Of a stretch of 64,000 bases of DNA, positions 53,380 to 61,976 are shown piece after piece. Source of the stretch: Brevibacillus panacihumi W25 (lineage in GTDB: Bacteria; Bacillota; Bacilli; Brevibacillales; Brevibacillaceae). The stretch spans positions 1,611,501-1,675,500 of the forward strand of contig NZ_KI629785.1 of NCBI RefSeq assembly GCF_000503775.1, given 5' to 3'. Made by a program: the position numbers and the translations under genes. The notes beneath the pieces were generated by a model. That model saw nothing but the letters and a program-made list of their open reading frames with translations. It made no database searches and was not told the DNA's origin. The first letter of the stretch is position 1, and the number at the start of each line of letters is the position of its first letter.

Positions 53380-55143
53380 TTAAGGTTCAATATTGCTGAA
53401 ATATTCCTTGACGATTGCTTGATAATCTCCCGGAATATTGCCCTTTTCCATGCTTTCGCGGGCAAATTGCGCATATTCGCCGTAGACCTCCGCATACGGG
53501 AGCGTTCCGCCTGACGAGACCTGCGCATTGCTGCTTTGCCGTGTCTGGGAAGCTCCTTCTCCCAAAGGGCCGCTGACCGTATCGGTAGGTCCGCCTGTCT
53601 CGGTGATCCTGCGGGAAGGCACTGTTACCAGCTCATGCCGGCCATCTCCAAGGCCTGCTCCGCTCCCTTGACCGACGCCATTGCCGCCATTGCCAGAGCC
53701 AGCTCCATTTCCAGCGCCTGTACCGTTGCCTGCCCCATTTCCGTTCCCGGTGCCCGTGCCTTGACCGGCTCCCCCATCTCCTGGTGAGCCTGGTTGGCTG
53801 CCTGTGTTCGCTCCTGTACCTTGGCCGGGTGCACCGGAACCCTGGTTATTCCCCGCGGACGGTTGGTTTGTTCCGTTGCCTGGAGCCGGAGTCCCGGATG
53901 CAGGAGTCGCCTGTCCATTGCCCTGAGTCTGCTGTCCAGTTGGCATGGCCCCTGCCATATTTCCCTGTGACCCTGCCCCCGCGCTCGCCAGCGTCATCTG
54001 GGACTGCTGGAGGGATGCTGTGGCCTGGGCTGCCGCGAGATTGCCTTGTTGGGACTGTCCTGCTGCCTGCATGCCTTGGGTCAAGCCCTGCTCCAGCGCA
54101 GTCAGTGCCTGCGGAATCTGTCCCTGCGCCAATTGTTGGGCGGTGGCACTTAGTTGTTCCGCGATCTTTTTCGCGTCCTCCGATTTCGTCTCGGCCGCTT
54201 CCTGCGCAAGCTCCCCGGCAGACTGTTCCAATACGGCGGTAAGCTTGTTGATCTCTTCGACGGACATCCCGTCAATTGCCTTCGCCAGCTCTTGCAAGGC
54301 CTTGGTCAGAGCCTCGCGATCCCCTTGGCTCATCGCCTCAGCAAGGGATTGGGTCGCTTGCTGTCCAGCCAGGACTTGCTGCAGACGCTGCAAAGCTGCC
54401 TGCTTGCGCGCCTCGTTCTCCCGCCACTTCTCCAGTTGTTTTTCCGCTGCACGCAGGGCATTGAGACGGTCGATGGGATCCTGCGCTTTCGCCAAAGCCT
54501 GCTTCGCTTGCTCCAGCATAGCCTTCATTTCTTTTTTCTGCGCTTCAGTCAGCGCGTTGTTGGTTTGAGTCTCTTCCTGGAGTTCCTCCAGTGTTTCTTG
54601 CGCTTCTTCCAGTGCCTGTTGCTCCAGTGCCATCTGCGCCAAGCGTTCGTCCTGGGTATTCGGCAGCAGGAAAAGCAAGGTGCTTGCCAGCACCAGCCCT
54701 GCAATCGCATACATCTGTTTGCGCACTATCGGCCAGATTTGGATACTCTCGACAATCTGCGGAATCTGGCGGCGCAGATGGGAGAGGGCATCTTCACGCT
54801 GGCGCAGGGCGATCGCCGCCTCACTGTCCCGGTGTTCCCATGCTGTAACGGTCCGCTGCGCCAACCCCTGCCCATCTGCCGTCCTTGCACAATCCAGCCA
54901 GTTGGGCTGCTTGCTCCACGCAACGATGCTGCCTGCTATTAGTGCCAGCACAGGAATGGCGAGCGCAAGCCAGGGATAATGCGGGATCGGCCATAAACGG
55001 GCAACGAGGAGAAGCAATACGCTTCCCCCCATTCCTCCCAAACCGTACATCGTCCAATGACGCATCAGCTGCCTGCGTCCCAGACGTTTGCGAATCGGCA
55101 TCAGCAACGACTGCAATTCATCGTTCGACTTTTGGGCAAACAT
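53380..55143 (-). CDS. Coiled-coil membrane protein with long Gly/Asn-rich segment
   Basis: The product is 587 residues. Two helices near residues 35-75 and one near 145-163 anchor the N-terminal part. Residues about 165-375 are Ala/Gln/Glu-rich coiled coil. Residues about 380-505 are low-complexity Gly/Asn/Thr/Gln sequence with repeated GNG and GAGNG units. The last about 45 residues are ordinary sequence (YAEVYGEYAQFARESMEKGN, then IPGDYQAIVKEYFSN), which looks conserved rather than disordered. I do not recognise a named family. Position between the ABC permease and MoxR genes suggests it is a structural part of the same complex. Confidence 0.85.
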   Translation of the reverse strand: MFAQKSNDELQSLLMPIRKRLGRRQLMRHWTMYGLGGMGGSVLLLLVARLWPIPHYPWLALAIPVLALIAGSIVAWSKQPNWLDCARTADGQGLAQRTVTAWEHRDSEAAIALRQREDALSHLRRQIPQIVESIQIWPIVRKQMYAIAGLVLASTLLFLLPNTQDERLAQMALEQQALEEAQETLEELQEETQTNNALTEAQKKEMKAMLEQAKQALAKAQDPIDRLNALRAAEKQLEKWRENEARKQAALQRLQQVLAGQQATQSLAEAMSQGDREALTKALQELAKAIDGMSVEEINKLTAVLEQSAGELAQEAAETKSEDAKKIAEQLSATAQQLAQGQIPQALTALEQGLTQGMQAAGQSQQGNLAAAQATASLQQSQMTLASAGAGSQGNMAGAMPTGQQTQGNGQATPASGTPAPGNGTNQPSAGNNQGSGAPGQGTGANTGSQPGSPGDGGAGQGTGTGNGNGAGNGTGAGNGAGSGNGGNGVGQGSGAGLGDGRHELVTVPSRRITETGGPTDTVSGPLGEGASQTRQSSNAQVSSGGTLPYAEVYGEYAQFARESMEKGNIPGDYQAIVKEYFSNIEP

Positions 55144-55146
55144 GGC

Positions 55147-56034
55147 TTATTGCTCCTTTTTCGCCGCCCTGAACAAACGCGGACGGACAGGTTGGATCAA
55201 GTAGATCGCCACCAGCAGAAAAATGACGGTGATGAGCCCCAGCAAGGCGCAGTAATACCAGTACGGATCGATCTTGTACAGCCAGGAGGAGCCGTAGCGA
55301 TTCCCGCGGGTCGCCGGACCTTCTTCAAAAATGTTCAGGATCGCAAACAGCGGGTTGAAGCTGTAGATCAGGTCGATCCAGTCCGTATTGCTGTTGTGTC
55401 CGATCACACCGGCGCGACGCTGGTAGCGGACAAACTGATTCAGAATTTCCACCAGAACCATAGTCCCGATCGAATAGCCGAAGACGACTGCATAGCTGAC
55501 CACAGTGGCAATCCCCGTCCGTTTGATCAGGGTGGACAAAAGCACACCGACACTGCCGATGGCAAACATCGTGATGACGTAAAAGCCGAATACCTTGACC
55601 ACTTGTATCGGAGACACCCCGCCGTACAAAAAGACGATGGCGTACAGCGGGATGGTGGCAAACACCAGAAACATCATGAAGCTGAGTGACGCCAGCCATT
55701 TTCCCAGAATCAGCCTGGTGGCGCTCACGTTGGTGGTCAAGAGGATGCTGAGTGTCTGCCGTTCGCGCTCTCCGGAAATCGAGCCTGAGGTAAGACCAGG
55801 TACGACGAACACGATCATCCCCAGCTGCAGGATCGACAGGATCATGAAAAGCTCCCGTGAATTGTCCGGATTGTAGTACGTCCCTCCGTCTGTCTGCACA
55901 TAAATGTAGAAAAGGGTGATCGCGCCCAAAACCATCAGGTAGAAGAACAGCATCCACGGTGAACGGACACTTCTCATCCGCATCTTCCATTCGTTGAACA
56001 ACACCGGGTTGTTCAAACGCTTCAGAACGTTCAT
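55147..56034 (-). CDS. ABC-2 type transporter permease (MoxR operon)
   Basis: The product is 295 residues with six membrane helices. The ABC-2 signature SGSISGERERQTLSILLTTN follows helix 2, as in GldF/NosY-type permeases. It works with the ATPase encoded just upstream (4-base overlap). The substrate is unknown. The gene ends 3 bases before the coiled-coil protein gene. Confidence 0.92.
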   Translation of the reverse strand: MNVLKRLNNPVLFNEWKMRMRSVRSPWMLFFYLMVLGAITLFYIYVQTDGGTYYNPDNSRELFMILSILQLGMIVFVVPGLTSGSISGERERQTLSILLTTNVSATRLILGKWLASLSFMMFLVFATIPLYAIVFLYGGVSPIQVVKVFGFYVITMFAIGSVGVLLSTLIKRTGIATVVSYAVVFGYSIGTMVLVEILNQFVRYQRRAGVIGHNSNTDWIDLIYSFNPLFAILNIFEEGPATRGNRYGSSWLYKIDPYWYYCALLGLITVIFLLVAIYLIQPVRPRLFRAAKKEQ

Positions 56035-56957
56035 GATCCCACCCCCTTCGTAATTTCCAAAAAGATTTCTTCGAGATCTCCCTGCTCTTCATTGAAAGCC
56101 GCAACCGGAAAGCCTGAGACCGCCAGATCGTGGAACAGCTCGACCTGCTGCTGGTCATCTCCGGTAAATCCGACGACCAGCCAATTGCCTTCGTGTGTCA
56201 CCTGGGATACATTGACCTTTTGCTGCAGATGGGCCATGGCTTCCTCAAAGCGATCCAGCAGACGGATGCGCAGGACCTTCGTTTCCTGCATCCGGGTATA
56301 GATTTCGTCTACCCGTCCAAAGGCGACGAGATTGCCTTCTTCCACAATTCCGATCACATCGCACATCTCCGCCAGCTCGGGCAGGATGTGCGAGCTGATG
56401 ATGATCGTTTTGCCCATGTTGCGCAGCTCTTTCAGGATTTCGCGCAGCTCGATCCGCGCTCTAGGATCCAGACCGGAAGCAGGTTCATCCAGGATCAGGA
56501 CCTCCGGGTTGTGCACCAGGCAGCGGGCAAGCCCCAGTCGCTGCTTCATCCCACGCGACAGGGAGTCTACATAAGCGTCTCGCTTGTGGGAGAGATTGAC
56601 GAGCTCCAGCAATTGCGGGATGATCTCTTTTCGCTCTGCTTGCGGAATATCGTAATTCGCTCCGTAAAAGTCCAGGTACTCTTCTGCTGTCAAATTATCG
56701 TAAACGCCGAAAAAGTCTGGCATGTAGCCAATCAGCTTGCGTACTTCCTTCGGCGACTTCGTGACTTCGTAACCACCGACGTACGCCTGCCCGCTTGTCG
56801 GCTCCAGCAAGGTCGCCAGAATGGACATCGTTGTAGACTTTCCCGCGCCATTGGGGCCGACAAAGCCAAAAACGGTCCCTTTCTCAATCTCCAGCGTCAA
56901 CCCTTTCAACGCTTCCATCTTGCCGTATCGCTTGCGCAGGTTCTTGATCTGAATCAT
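56031..56957 (-). CDS. ABC transporter ATP-binding protein (MoxR operon)
   Basis: The product is 308 residues. Walker A GPNGAGKST, signature LSRGMKQRLGLARCL (Arg replaces the second position of LSGG), Walker B VLILDEPASGLDPRA and switch histidine in IISSHILPEL are present. A C-terminal extension of about 70 residues follows the core, as in GldA/DrrA-like ATPases. Overlaps by 4 bases both the gene before and the permease after. Confidence 0.94.
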   Translation of the reverse strand: MIQIKNLRKRYGKMEALKGLTLEIEKGTVFGFVGPNGAGKSTTMSILATLLEPTSGQAYVGGYEVTKSPKEVRKLIGYMPDFFGVYDNLTAEEYLDFYGANYDIPQAERKEIIPQLLELVNLSHKRDAYVDSLSRGMKQRLGLARCLVHNPEVLILDEPASGLDPRARIELREILKELRNMGKTIIISSHILPELAEMCDVIGIVEEGNLVAFGRVDEIYTRMQETKVLRIRLLDRFEEAMAHLQQKVNVSQVTHEGNWLVVGFTGDDQQQVELFHDLAVSGFPVAAFNEEQGDLEEIFLEITKGVGS

Positions 56958-59344
56958 GGGTTGATCACCTTCCCTTCCACGCTGACAAGCGGTCTGCCTA
57001 TGTGGCGGTTGTCTTGGGAGTCGTGGGATACTCTGACCCGCAGAACCCCCTCATCCGACACATAGCTTCCTGCTTTGTCCTGCCCCAGGACGCTGCCTGT
57101 GAAGACCTTATCATATGGATCGAAGCTGCCCGTCTTCCAGTTGTACACATCCTTGGAGAAGTAGGCGTTGTCCTCCGACCAGGTGAACAGATAGAGTTTG
57201 TTGATCGCAAGCTTCTCCCCATTCGGGCGCAGATAGACATCAAAGGTAAGATCGCCTTTTTCCATGTAATAACCGTTGGGCGCCTCTTCCAGTCTCGCCG
57301 TATTGTCTGATTTGACGATTTCAAACGAACCCGCCGGGAAAAAGACATCTCCGCCCGGGGAAGGCTTCATTTGCAAAGGCGCTGTGACTAATGTGATTCC
57401 TTCCGGCTTGGCAGAAGAACCCTCGACTGAGACTTCCGTGACTGCCTGGTCAGCCCAGCCAATGATCTTCAGCGACGATGACTGGCTAGGGTCGTAACGG
57501 TAATCATCGCGCTCCTCCAGAACCTGGATGATATTGCCTTCACGCGTTTCGTACAGAGAGTTGCTATTGGTGTTGCCGGGCACGAGCCTGCTCGAGAGGC
57601 GACGCATACCACCTCTCCCTTGCATCAACTGGGCAGAAGGCGAGAAATTCAAATCGACCTGGATTGTGCCGCCCGGCGCCAGCTGGTCAAAGTTCTGAAC
57701 TTGGCTTCCTGCCATCACCCTGACGTCGCGCAGGGCAAATGCCGTCTCGTTGGTGACGGTCCCCTGAAGTTTTCCATTGTTCAACGTCAGATTGGAGGTA
57801 AAACTGCCCGTATTCGCTATGTATTGCTGGGACACAGCATTGCGCATCGACCAGAACTCCACGTTGCGAAAGCGCATCTCGGCGCGATCGGTATCCAGCC
57901 AGGCCCAGACATTGGCTTCATCCTCAAAGCGTCTGCCGTTTGCATAGGGCTGTACCAGACCTGCTCCGTGAATCGTCATGCGGTACTCTCCGTTGAGCGG
58001 CACGAACATCGATGTGACCGCGCTTACCTTCGCCTTGCCATCATTATTCAACTCGACCAGCCCAGCCTGATGGAGAAGAACCCCTGTCCCGCGCTGATAG
58101 GCTCCGAATGAAAAGATCCCCAAGCCCGTGATGATCGATAAGAGCGGGACGAACACCCACATATAGTTTTGCTTTCTTTTGTACCGCAGGATAAAAAACA
58201 GCATAGGACCCGCAATCAACGCGTACAGCCCAAAGAACAAGGCAAATCCACTTACATCCGGCAATTTCAAGGACGGAATTAATTCAGCCGCCCGTCTCAG
58301 AGACCACATGCCGTCCTGCAGCGTATCGTATTTTTCGGTGACAAGAGCAGAGCCAAATGCCCTTGGCAATACTTCCGCCCAAAACCGGCCGTTCCCTGCC
58401 CAGCTGGCAATCGGCTCCTGCGCCAGATCATAGGCGACATAGAGTACCTTTCCTTGTCCAAAGGAGCGGGAGACAAACAGCGGAATTCCTCCTTCTTCCG
58501 CGAGCACATTGCCTCCTCGAAGCGTTCCTGTGCTGACCGTGAACGGCGCTGTCAATTCCAGCACTCTGTCTTCCGCCTTCATGGCAGACAAGGATGTAAG
58601 CTGGGTCACCCCTGTCACTTCTACAGGCGACATGTCCTGCAGGGTTCCAACCGTCTTTTTGTACTGGGGACCGCCTGCCACTACCAGCATCCCGCCGAGG
58701 TCGGTCCAATCTCGTATCGCCTGAATTTGCTGACTGTTCAGTGTATCGAGAGCGTAGTTGTTCAGGATGAGCATGTCTACCATCTGCAGTTGAACCCCGG
58801 ATGAGGGGATCAGCTCCTGCTTGAGCTGCACCACCTTGACATTTTTCGTCCAAATATCCCGCGGCATGACGCCGAGGAAATTGGCTGTATCCGGATTATC
58901 CGCCATCACACCAACCATCAAGGTGTTTCCTCCATACCCTCTGCCGTAGACGCGTGTCTGGGCAACCATTGTCTCCCCCTGCATCAGCGACACATAGGTA
59001 TAGGATCTCATCATCTGGGCCGGAACCGTGATCGTCACTTGCTTGGTGCTTCCGCTCGCGACAGAAACAGGCTGAAAAAAGGCAACGCCTTCGCTTCGCT
59101 GGGAGGTATCTCCTGCGTCTACGACCAAGTCTCCTTCCAGGTCTGGCCCTGTGTTGGTAATCGTGACTTGTACCGGCACCAGTCCCGACTCTTTGTAATC
59201 TCCTTCAAAGCCTACCTTCGTCTCCAGCTTGACTGCGGGATTCGCCTGCTGCTCTGCCGACGAAATACCAGCAGGCAATAGGGCGATGATCAGCAAGCTG
59301 ACGCTTAGTACAAAAAGCCAGTGCCTGGACTTTTTGATCTCCAT
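56954..59344 (-). CDS. Large exported membrane protein of unknown function, first gene of the MoxR/VWA/ABC operon
   Basis: The product is 796 residues. A signal peptide ends near GISSA. An Ig-like beta domain follows (VPVQVTITNTGPDLEGDLVV), then a GATase-like segment (LGGMLVVAGGPQYKKTVG). Two membrane helices near residues 375-430 (FALFFGLYALIAGPMLFFIL, then MWVFVPLLSIITGLGIFSFG) flank a short positive loop (RYKRKQN). A C-terminal outside domain of about 360 beta-rich residues completes it. Both large domains should face outside. GGGGGT lies about 9 bases before the ATG. It resembles in plan the auxiliary proteins of gliding-type ABC systems (GldG), but this is analogy only. Confidence 0.85.
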   Translation of the reverse strand: MEIKKSRHWLFVLSVSLLIIALLPAGISSAEQQANPAVKLETKVGFEGDYKESGLVPVQVTITNTGPDLEGDLVVDAGDTSQRSEGVAFFQPVSVASGSTKQVTITVPAQMMRSYTYVSLMQGETMVAQTRVYGRGYGGNTLMVGVMADNPDTANFLGVMPRDIWTKNVKVVQLKQELIPSSGVQLQMVDMLILNNYALDTLNSQQIQAIRDWTDLGGMLVVAGGPQYKKTVGTLQDMSPVEVTGVTQLTSLSAMKAEDRVLELTAPFTVSTGTLRGGNVLAEEGGIPLFVSRSFGQGKVLYVAYDLAQEPIASWAGNGRFWAEVLPRAFGSALVTEKYDTLQDGMWSLRRAAELIPSLKLPDVSGFALFFGLYALIAGPMLFFILRYKRKQNYMWVFVPLLSIITGLGIFSFGAYQRGTGVLLHQAGLVELNNDGKAKVSAVTSMFVPLNGEYRMTIHGAGLVQPYANGRRFEDEANVWAWLDTDRAEMRFRNVEFWSMRNAVSQQYIANTGSFTSNLTLNNGKLQGTVTNETAFALRDVRVMAGSQVQNFDQLAPGGTIQVDLNFSPSAQLMQGRGGMRRLSSRLVPGNTNSNSLYETREGNIIQVLEERDDYRYDPSQSSSLKIIGWADQAVTEVSVEGSSAKPEGITLVTAPLQMKPSPGGDVFFPAGSFEIVKSDNTARLEEAPNGYYMEKGDLTFDVYLRPNGEKLAINKLYLFTWSEDNAYFSKDVYNWKTGSFDPYDKVFTGSVLGQDKAGSYVSDEGVLRVRVSHDSQDNRHIGRPLVSVEGKVINP

Positions 59345-59430
59345 TTTCGCATACCCCCATAGACGGTCCTCTTGCTAGCTTCATGTCCGTCTTTCTCATA
59401 CAGATATAGACGTATATGAAAGGAAAAAGC

Positions 59431-59470
59431 TACAAAAAAAGCCCGCCCTTTTCCAAAAAAAAAGGCAGGC
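59431..59470 (-). terminator. Intrinsic terminator of the proline dehydrogenase gene
   Basis: GCCCGCCCTTTT (59441-59452) pairs with AAAAGGCAGGC (59460-59470) with one bulge and one mismatch. On the minus strand a seven-T run follows the stem. It starts about 20 bases after the proline dehydrogenase stop and lies about 90 bases before the start of the next minus-strand gene. Confidence 0.8.
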
Positions 59471-59490
59471 GATCAAAAACAGCTTGTTTT

Positions 59491-60447
59491 TCAATACCCG
59501 GGGGCTTGCAAGCGCTCGGGCTCCAGCATATCGGCTACGGCCTGATGGACCTGAGGAGGATATTCCGCCAGACGATGGCAAAGGTAGAGAAACCACTCCT
59601 TTCCGTAAGTGAGGTACAGCCGCACCGCTACCCCCTCTTCCCGCTTCTGCTTCGCCAGCTCGGGACGTACCCCGTAGAGGAGCTCCAACTCTGCATGCCG
59701 TTCTCGCAAATAGCCTCTTCGCTCCAGCTCATCGATCAAAAGCGAGTCGTGTGTCGCAAAAGAAACCTCGTGTCCTGCCGTAACACACTGCTCGGCCAGT
59801 ATGAGGTATCGCTCATTCAGTTCCTTTGAACGTCCCAGGGCAACCTCCGGTGATTCCTGGAAAGCGCCTTTTACCAGACGAATCTTGCCCGGCAAACGCA
59901 ACAGCCTGGTCACATCTTCTATCGTTCGATGTTGATGCACCTGCAAGGTAATCCCGACATTCCTACGCTCGTTTGCCAGCTGCTCGTACACCTCGAGGAT
60001 CGCGCCCGTCTTGGCCGCCTCCTCCATGCTGATCATGAGGCCATGTCCTTGCCTCATCGCCTCGTCTGCCAATTCAAATGCATGGGAAAGAGCCAGCTTG
60101 CGGTTGAGCAGCAATCCCACATGCGACAGGTCGAATGAAATGCCGATGGGGCGTTTGATCGTTCCGCACGCCTGGGCCAGCTGAAGCAGTTCGTCTTTGG
60201 CTTCTCGGCAGGCTTCCGCATCCTGGGTATTTTCCCCGATGTATTCGGCGGACAGGCGATATCCCAGATCCGCCAACTCATGAGCCCGCACGAGCAGGTC
60301 TGTGCGCTTCTCTCCTGTCACGAAGCGCTTCGCTGCGGAGAACAGCAATTCGTAGATCGCCGGTGAATGCATCACCTCGTGTTTGATGGCTGGATTACGC
60401 GCGATGGTGCGCAGGAAAGCAGCTGTATTGTGTTCCAAATCTTGCAT
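59491..60447 (-). CDS. Proline dehydrogenase
   Basis: The product is 318 residues, the length of monofunctional Gram-positive enzymes. The beta/alpha-barrel signature blocks are visible: GISFDLSHVGLLL, LMISMEEAAKTGAI, NVGITLQVHQHRT, GKIRLVKGAFQES, SFATHDSLLI and the C-terminal RLYLTYGKEWFLYLCHRLAE. It oxidises proline to pyrroline-5-carboxylate with FAD. GGGAGGAAATGCC precedes the ATG. It is divergent from a MocR-type regulator, with a palindrome between them, so that regulator may control it. Confidence 0.92.
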   Translation of the reverse strand: MQDLEHNTAAFLRTIARNPAIKHEVMHSPAIYELLFSAAKRFVTGEKRTDLLVRAHELADLGYRLSAEYIGENTQDAEACREAKDELLQLAQACGTIKRPIGISFDLSHVGLLLNRKLALSHAFELADEAMRQGHGLMISMEEAAKTGAILEVYEQLANERRNVGITLQVHQHRTIEDVTRLLRLPGKIRLVKGAFQESPEVALGRSKELNERYLILAEQCVTAGHEVSFATHDSLLIDELERRGYLRERHAELELLYGVRPELAKQKREEGVAVRLYLTYGKEWFLYLCHRLAEYPPQVHQAVADMLEPERLQAPGY

Positions 60448-60502
60448 GGCATTTCCTCCCGTGATGGTGATGGACTTCTTCGCATCACCATAACATGGTA
60501 AG

Positions 60503-60516
60503 CTAATCTCGATTAG
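60503..60516. promoter_or_regulatory. Palindrome between proline dehydrogenase and MocR genes
   Basis: CTAATC-TC-GATTAG is a perfect 6-bp inverted repeat. A related GTTAG follows at 60522-60526. It lies 51 bases before the MocR start and 56 bases upstream of the proline dehydrogenase start, a typical place for a MocR operator. Binding is inferred from position. Confidence 0.45.
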
Positions 60517-60566
60517 AACCAGTTAGGCACCGATTGCACAGTGCCACTTTTACAGGAGGAACCAAC

Positions 60567-61976
60567 ATGCTGTACCTCACGATTGACCGGGGGAAATCAC
60601 TTCCGCTGATCCGTCAGCTATATACCCAATTGCGCTCCAAAATCCTGCAGGGGGAGCTGCTTGCCGGACAAAAGCTGCCTTCCACGCGCAAGCTGTCTGA
60701 AGAGTTGTGCATTTCCCGCAATGTCATCCTGGAAGCGTACGAGCAGCTTCTCGCGGAAGGCTATATCGAAGGTCGGCGAGGTTCGGGATACTACGTCGCG
60801 GCTGACATGTACCTGGAACAGCAGGCGAGGCAGGAAGACTTGTCGATTTTCCCCTCTGGTGAGGCCGAATCGCTTGGCAGCGACATCATTGATTTCCGCT
60901 CGGGTGTGCCTGCACTGGAGCATTTTCCGCGTACGGTGTGGGGGAAAATCGTTCAGCGCGTCTGTCAGGAAGCGCCCCTCTCTGCCTTGGGCTACAACCG
61001 TCCCGAGGGACGTCTGGAGCTTCGTCAGATTTTAAGCCGTTATTTGTACCGTACGCGTGGAGTCTGCTGCGAGCCGGAACAGATCGTGATGACCTCCGGC
61101 GCGACACAGGCGCTTACCTTGATCGCCAAGGTTCTGTTGAAGCCAGGCAGCCGGGTGCTGATCGAAGACCCGATCACGCATGACATCCAGACTATTTTCC
61201 GCGCTGCTGGCGCTTCCCTGCATCCCGTCCCTGTAGATGCATCCGGTTTGCAGGTAGATCAGCTCCCCGATCCCGCAGCGTGCCATCCAAGCTTTGTTTT
61301 TGTGACACCCTCTCATCAATTTCCGTTGGGAGGAACCTTGCCGATTCAGCGGCGCATTCAGCTGATCCAGTACGCCCGCGCGGCGGATTGCTACATTGTC
61401 GAGGACGATTACGACAGCGAGTTCCGTTACGACAGTCCGCCGATCAGCTCCTTGCAAGGTCTCGACGACCAACGCGTCATCTACGTCGGCTCGTTTAGCA
61501 AAATCCTCTCGCCGGGTTTGCGTTTGGGCTATCTCGTCCTGCCGCGGGAGCTGGTGCAGCGGTATCAGGAAGCGAAGTGGTTTTCCGACCTGCATACCCC
61601 TTCTCTCGACCAGCTCGCTCTGGGCCTTTTCATCGAGGAGGGGCATCTGGAGAAGTATGTGAATCGGGTCAAAAAGCTCTACAAAAAACGAAGAAAATGC
61701 CTGGTCGATGCGCTTCATGAGGCTTTTGCAGATCGGGTGAGCATCTGGGGAGCATCTGCCGGCCTGCACATCGTGGCTGCTTTTCCGGGGATTCGCTTCA
61801 CGCCTGCCCTGCTCGCCCAGATCAAAGATTGCGGCGTTCGCCTCTACCCCGTTGAAGATCATGCGATTGCACCGGGCCAGCATGAAGATAAAGTAATTCT
61901 CGGTTACGGCAATCTCTCTGAAGCCGAGATTCTCGCAGGTGTCGCGAAATTGAAGGATGTTATTCAGCAAAACTAA
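60567..61976 (+). CDS. MocR/GabR-family regulator with aminotransferase-like domain
   Basis: The product is 469 residues from the ATG at 60567 with AGGAGG 8 bases upstream. Residues 1-75 are a GntR-type winged helix (KLPSTRKLSEELCISRNVIL, EGYIEGRRGSGYYV). The rest is an aminotransferase class I fold with the PLP lysine at 312 in GSFSKILSPGLRLGYLVLP and the Asp/Tyr motif IVEDDYDSEFRYD. It should bind PLP and sense an amino compound, perhaps proline or a product. Its stop codon overlaps that of the convergent second MocR gene by two bases. Confidence 0.93.
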   Translation: MLYLTIDRGKSLPLIRQLYTQLRSKILQGELLAGQKLPSTRKLSEELCISRNVILEAYEQLLAEGYIEGRRGSGYYVAADMYLEQQARQEDLSIFPSGEAESLGSDIIDFRSGVPALEHFPRTVWGKIVQRVCQEAPLSALGYNRPEGRLELRQILSRYLYRTRGVCCEPEQIVMTSGATQALTLIAKVLLKPGSRVLIEDPITHDIQTIFRAAGASLHPVPVDASGLQVDQLPDPAACHPSFVFVTPSHQFPLGGTLPIQRRIQLIQYARAADCYIVEDDYDSEFRYDSPPISSLQGLDDQRVIYVGSFSKILSPGLRLGYLVLPRELVQRYQEAKWFSDLHTPSLDQLALGLFIEEGHLEKYVNRVKKLYKKRRKCLVDALHEAFADRVSIWGASAGLHIVAAFPGIRFTPALLAQIKDCGVRLYPVEDHAIAPGQHEDKVILGYGNLSEAEILAGVAKLKDVIQQN

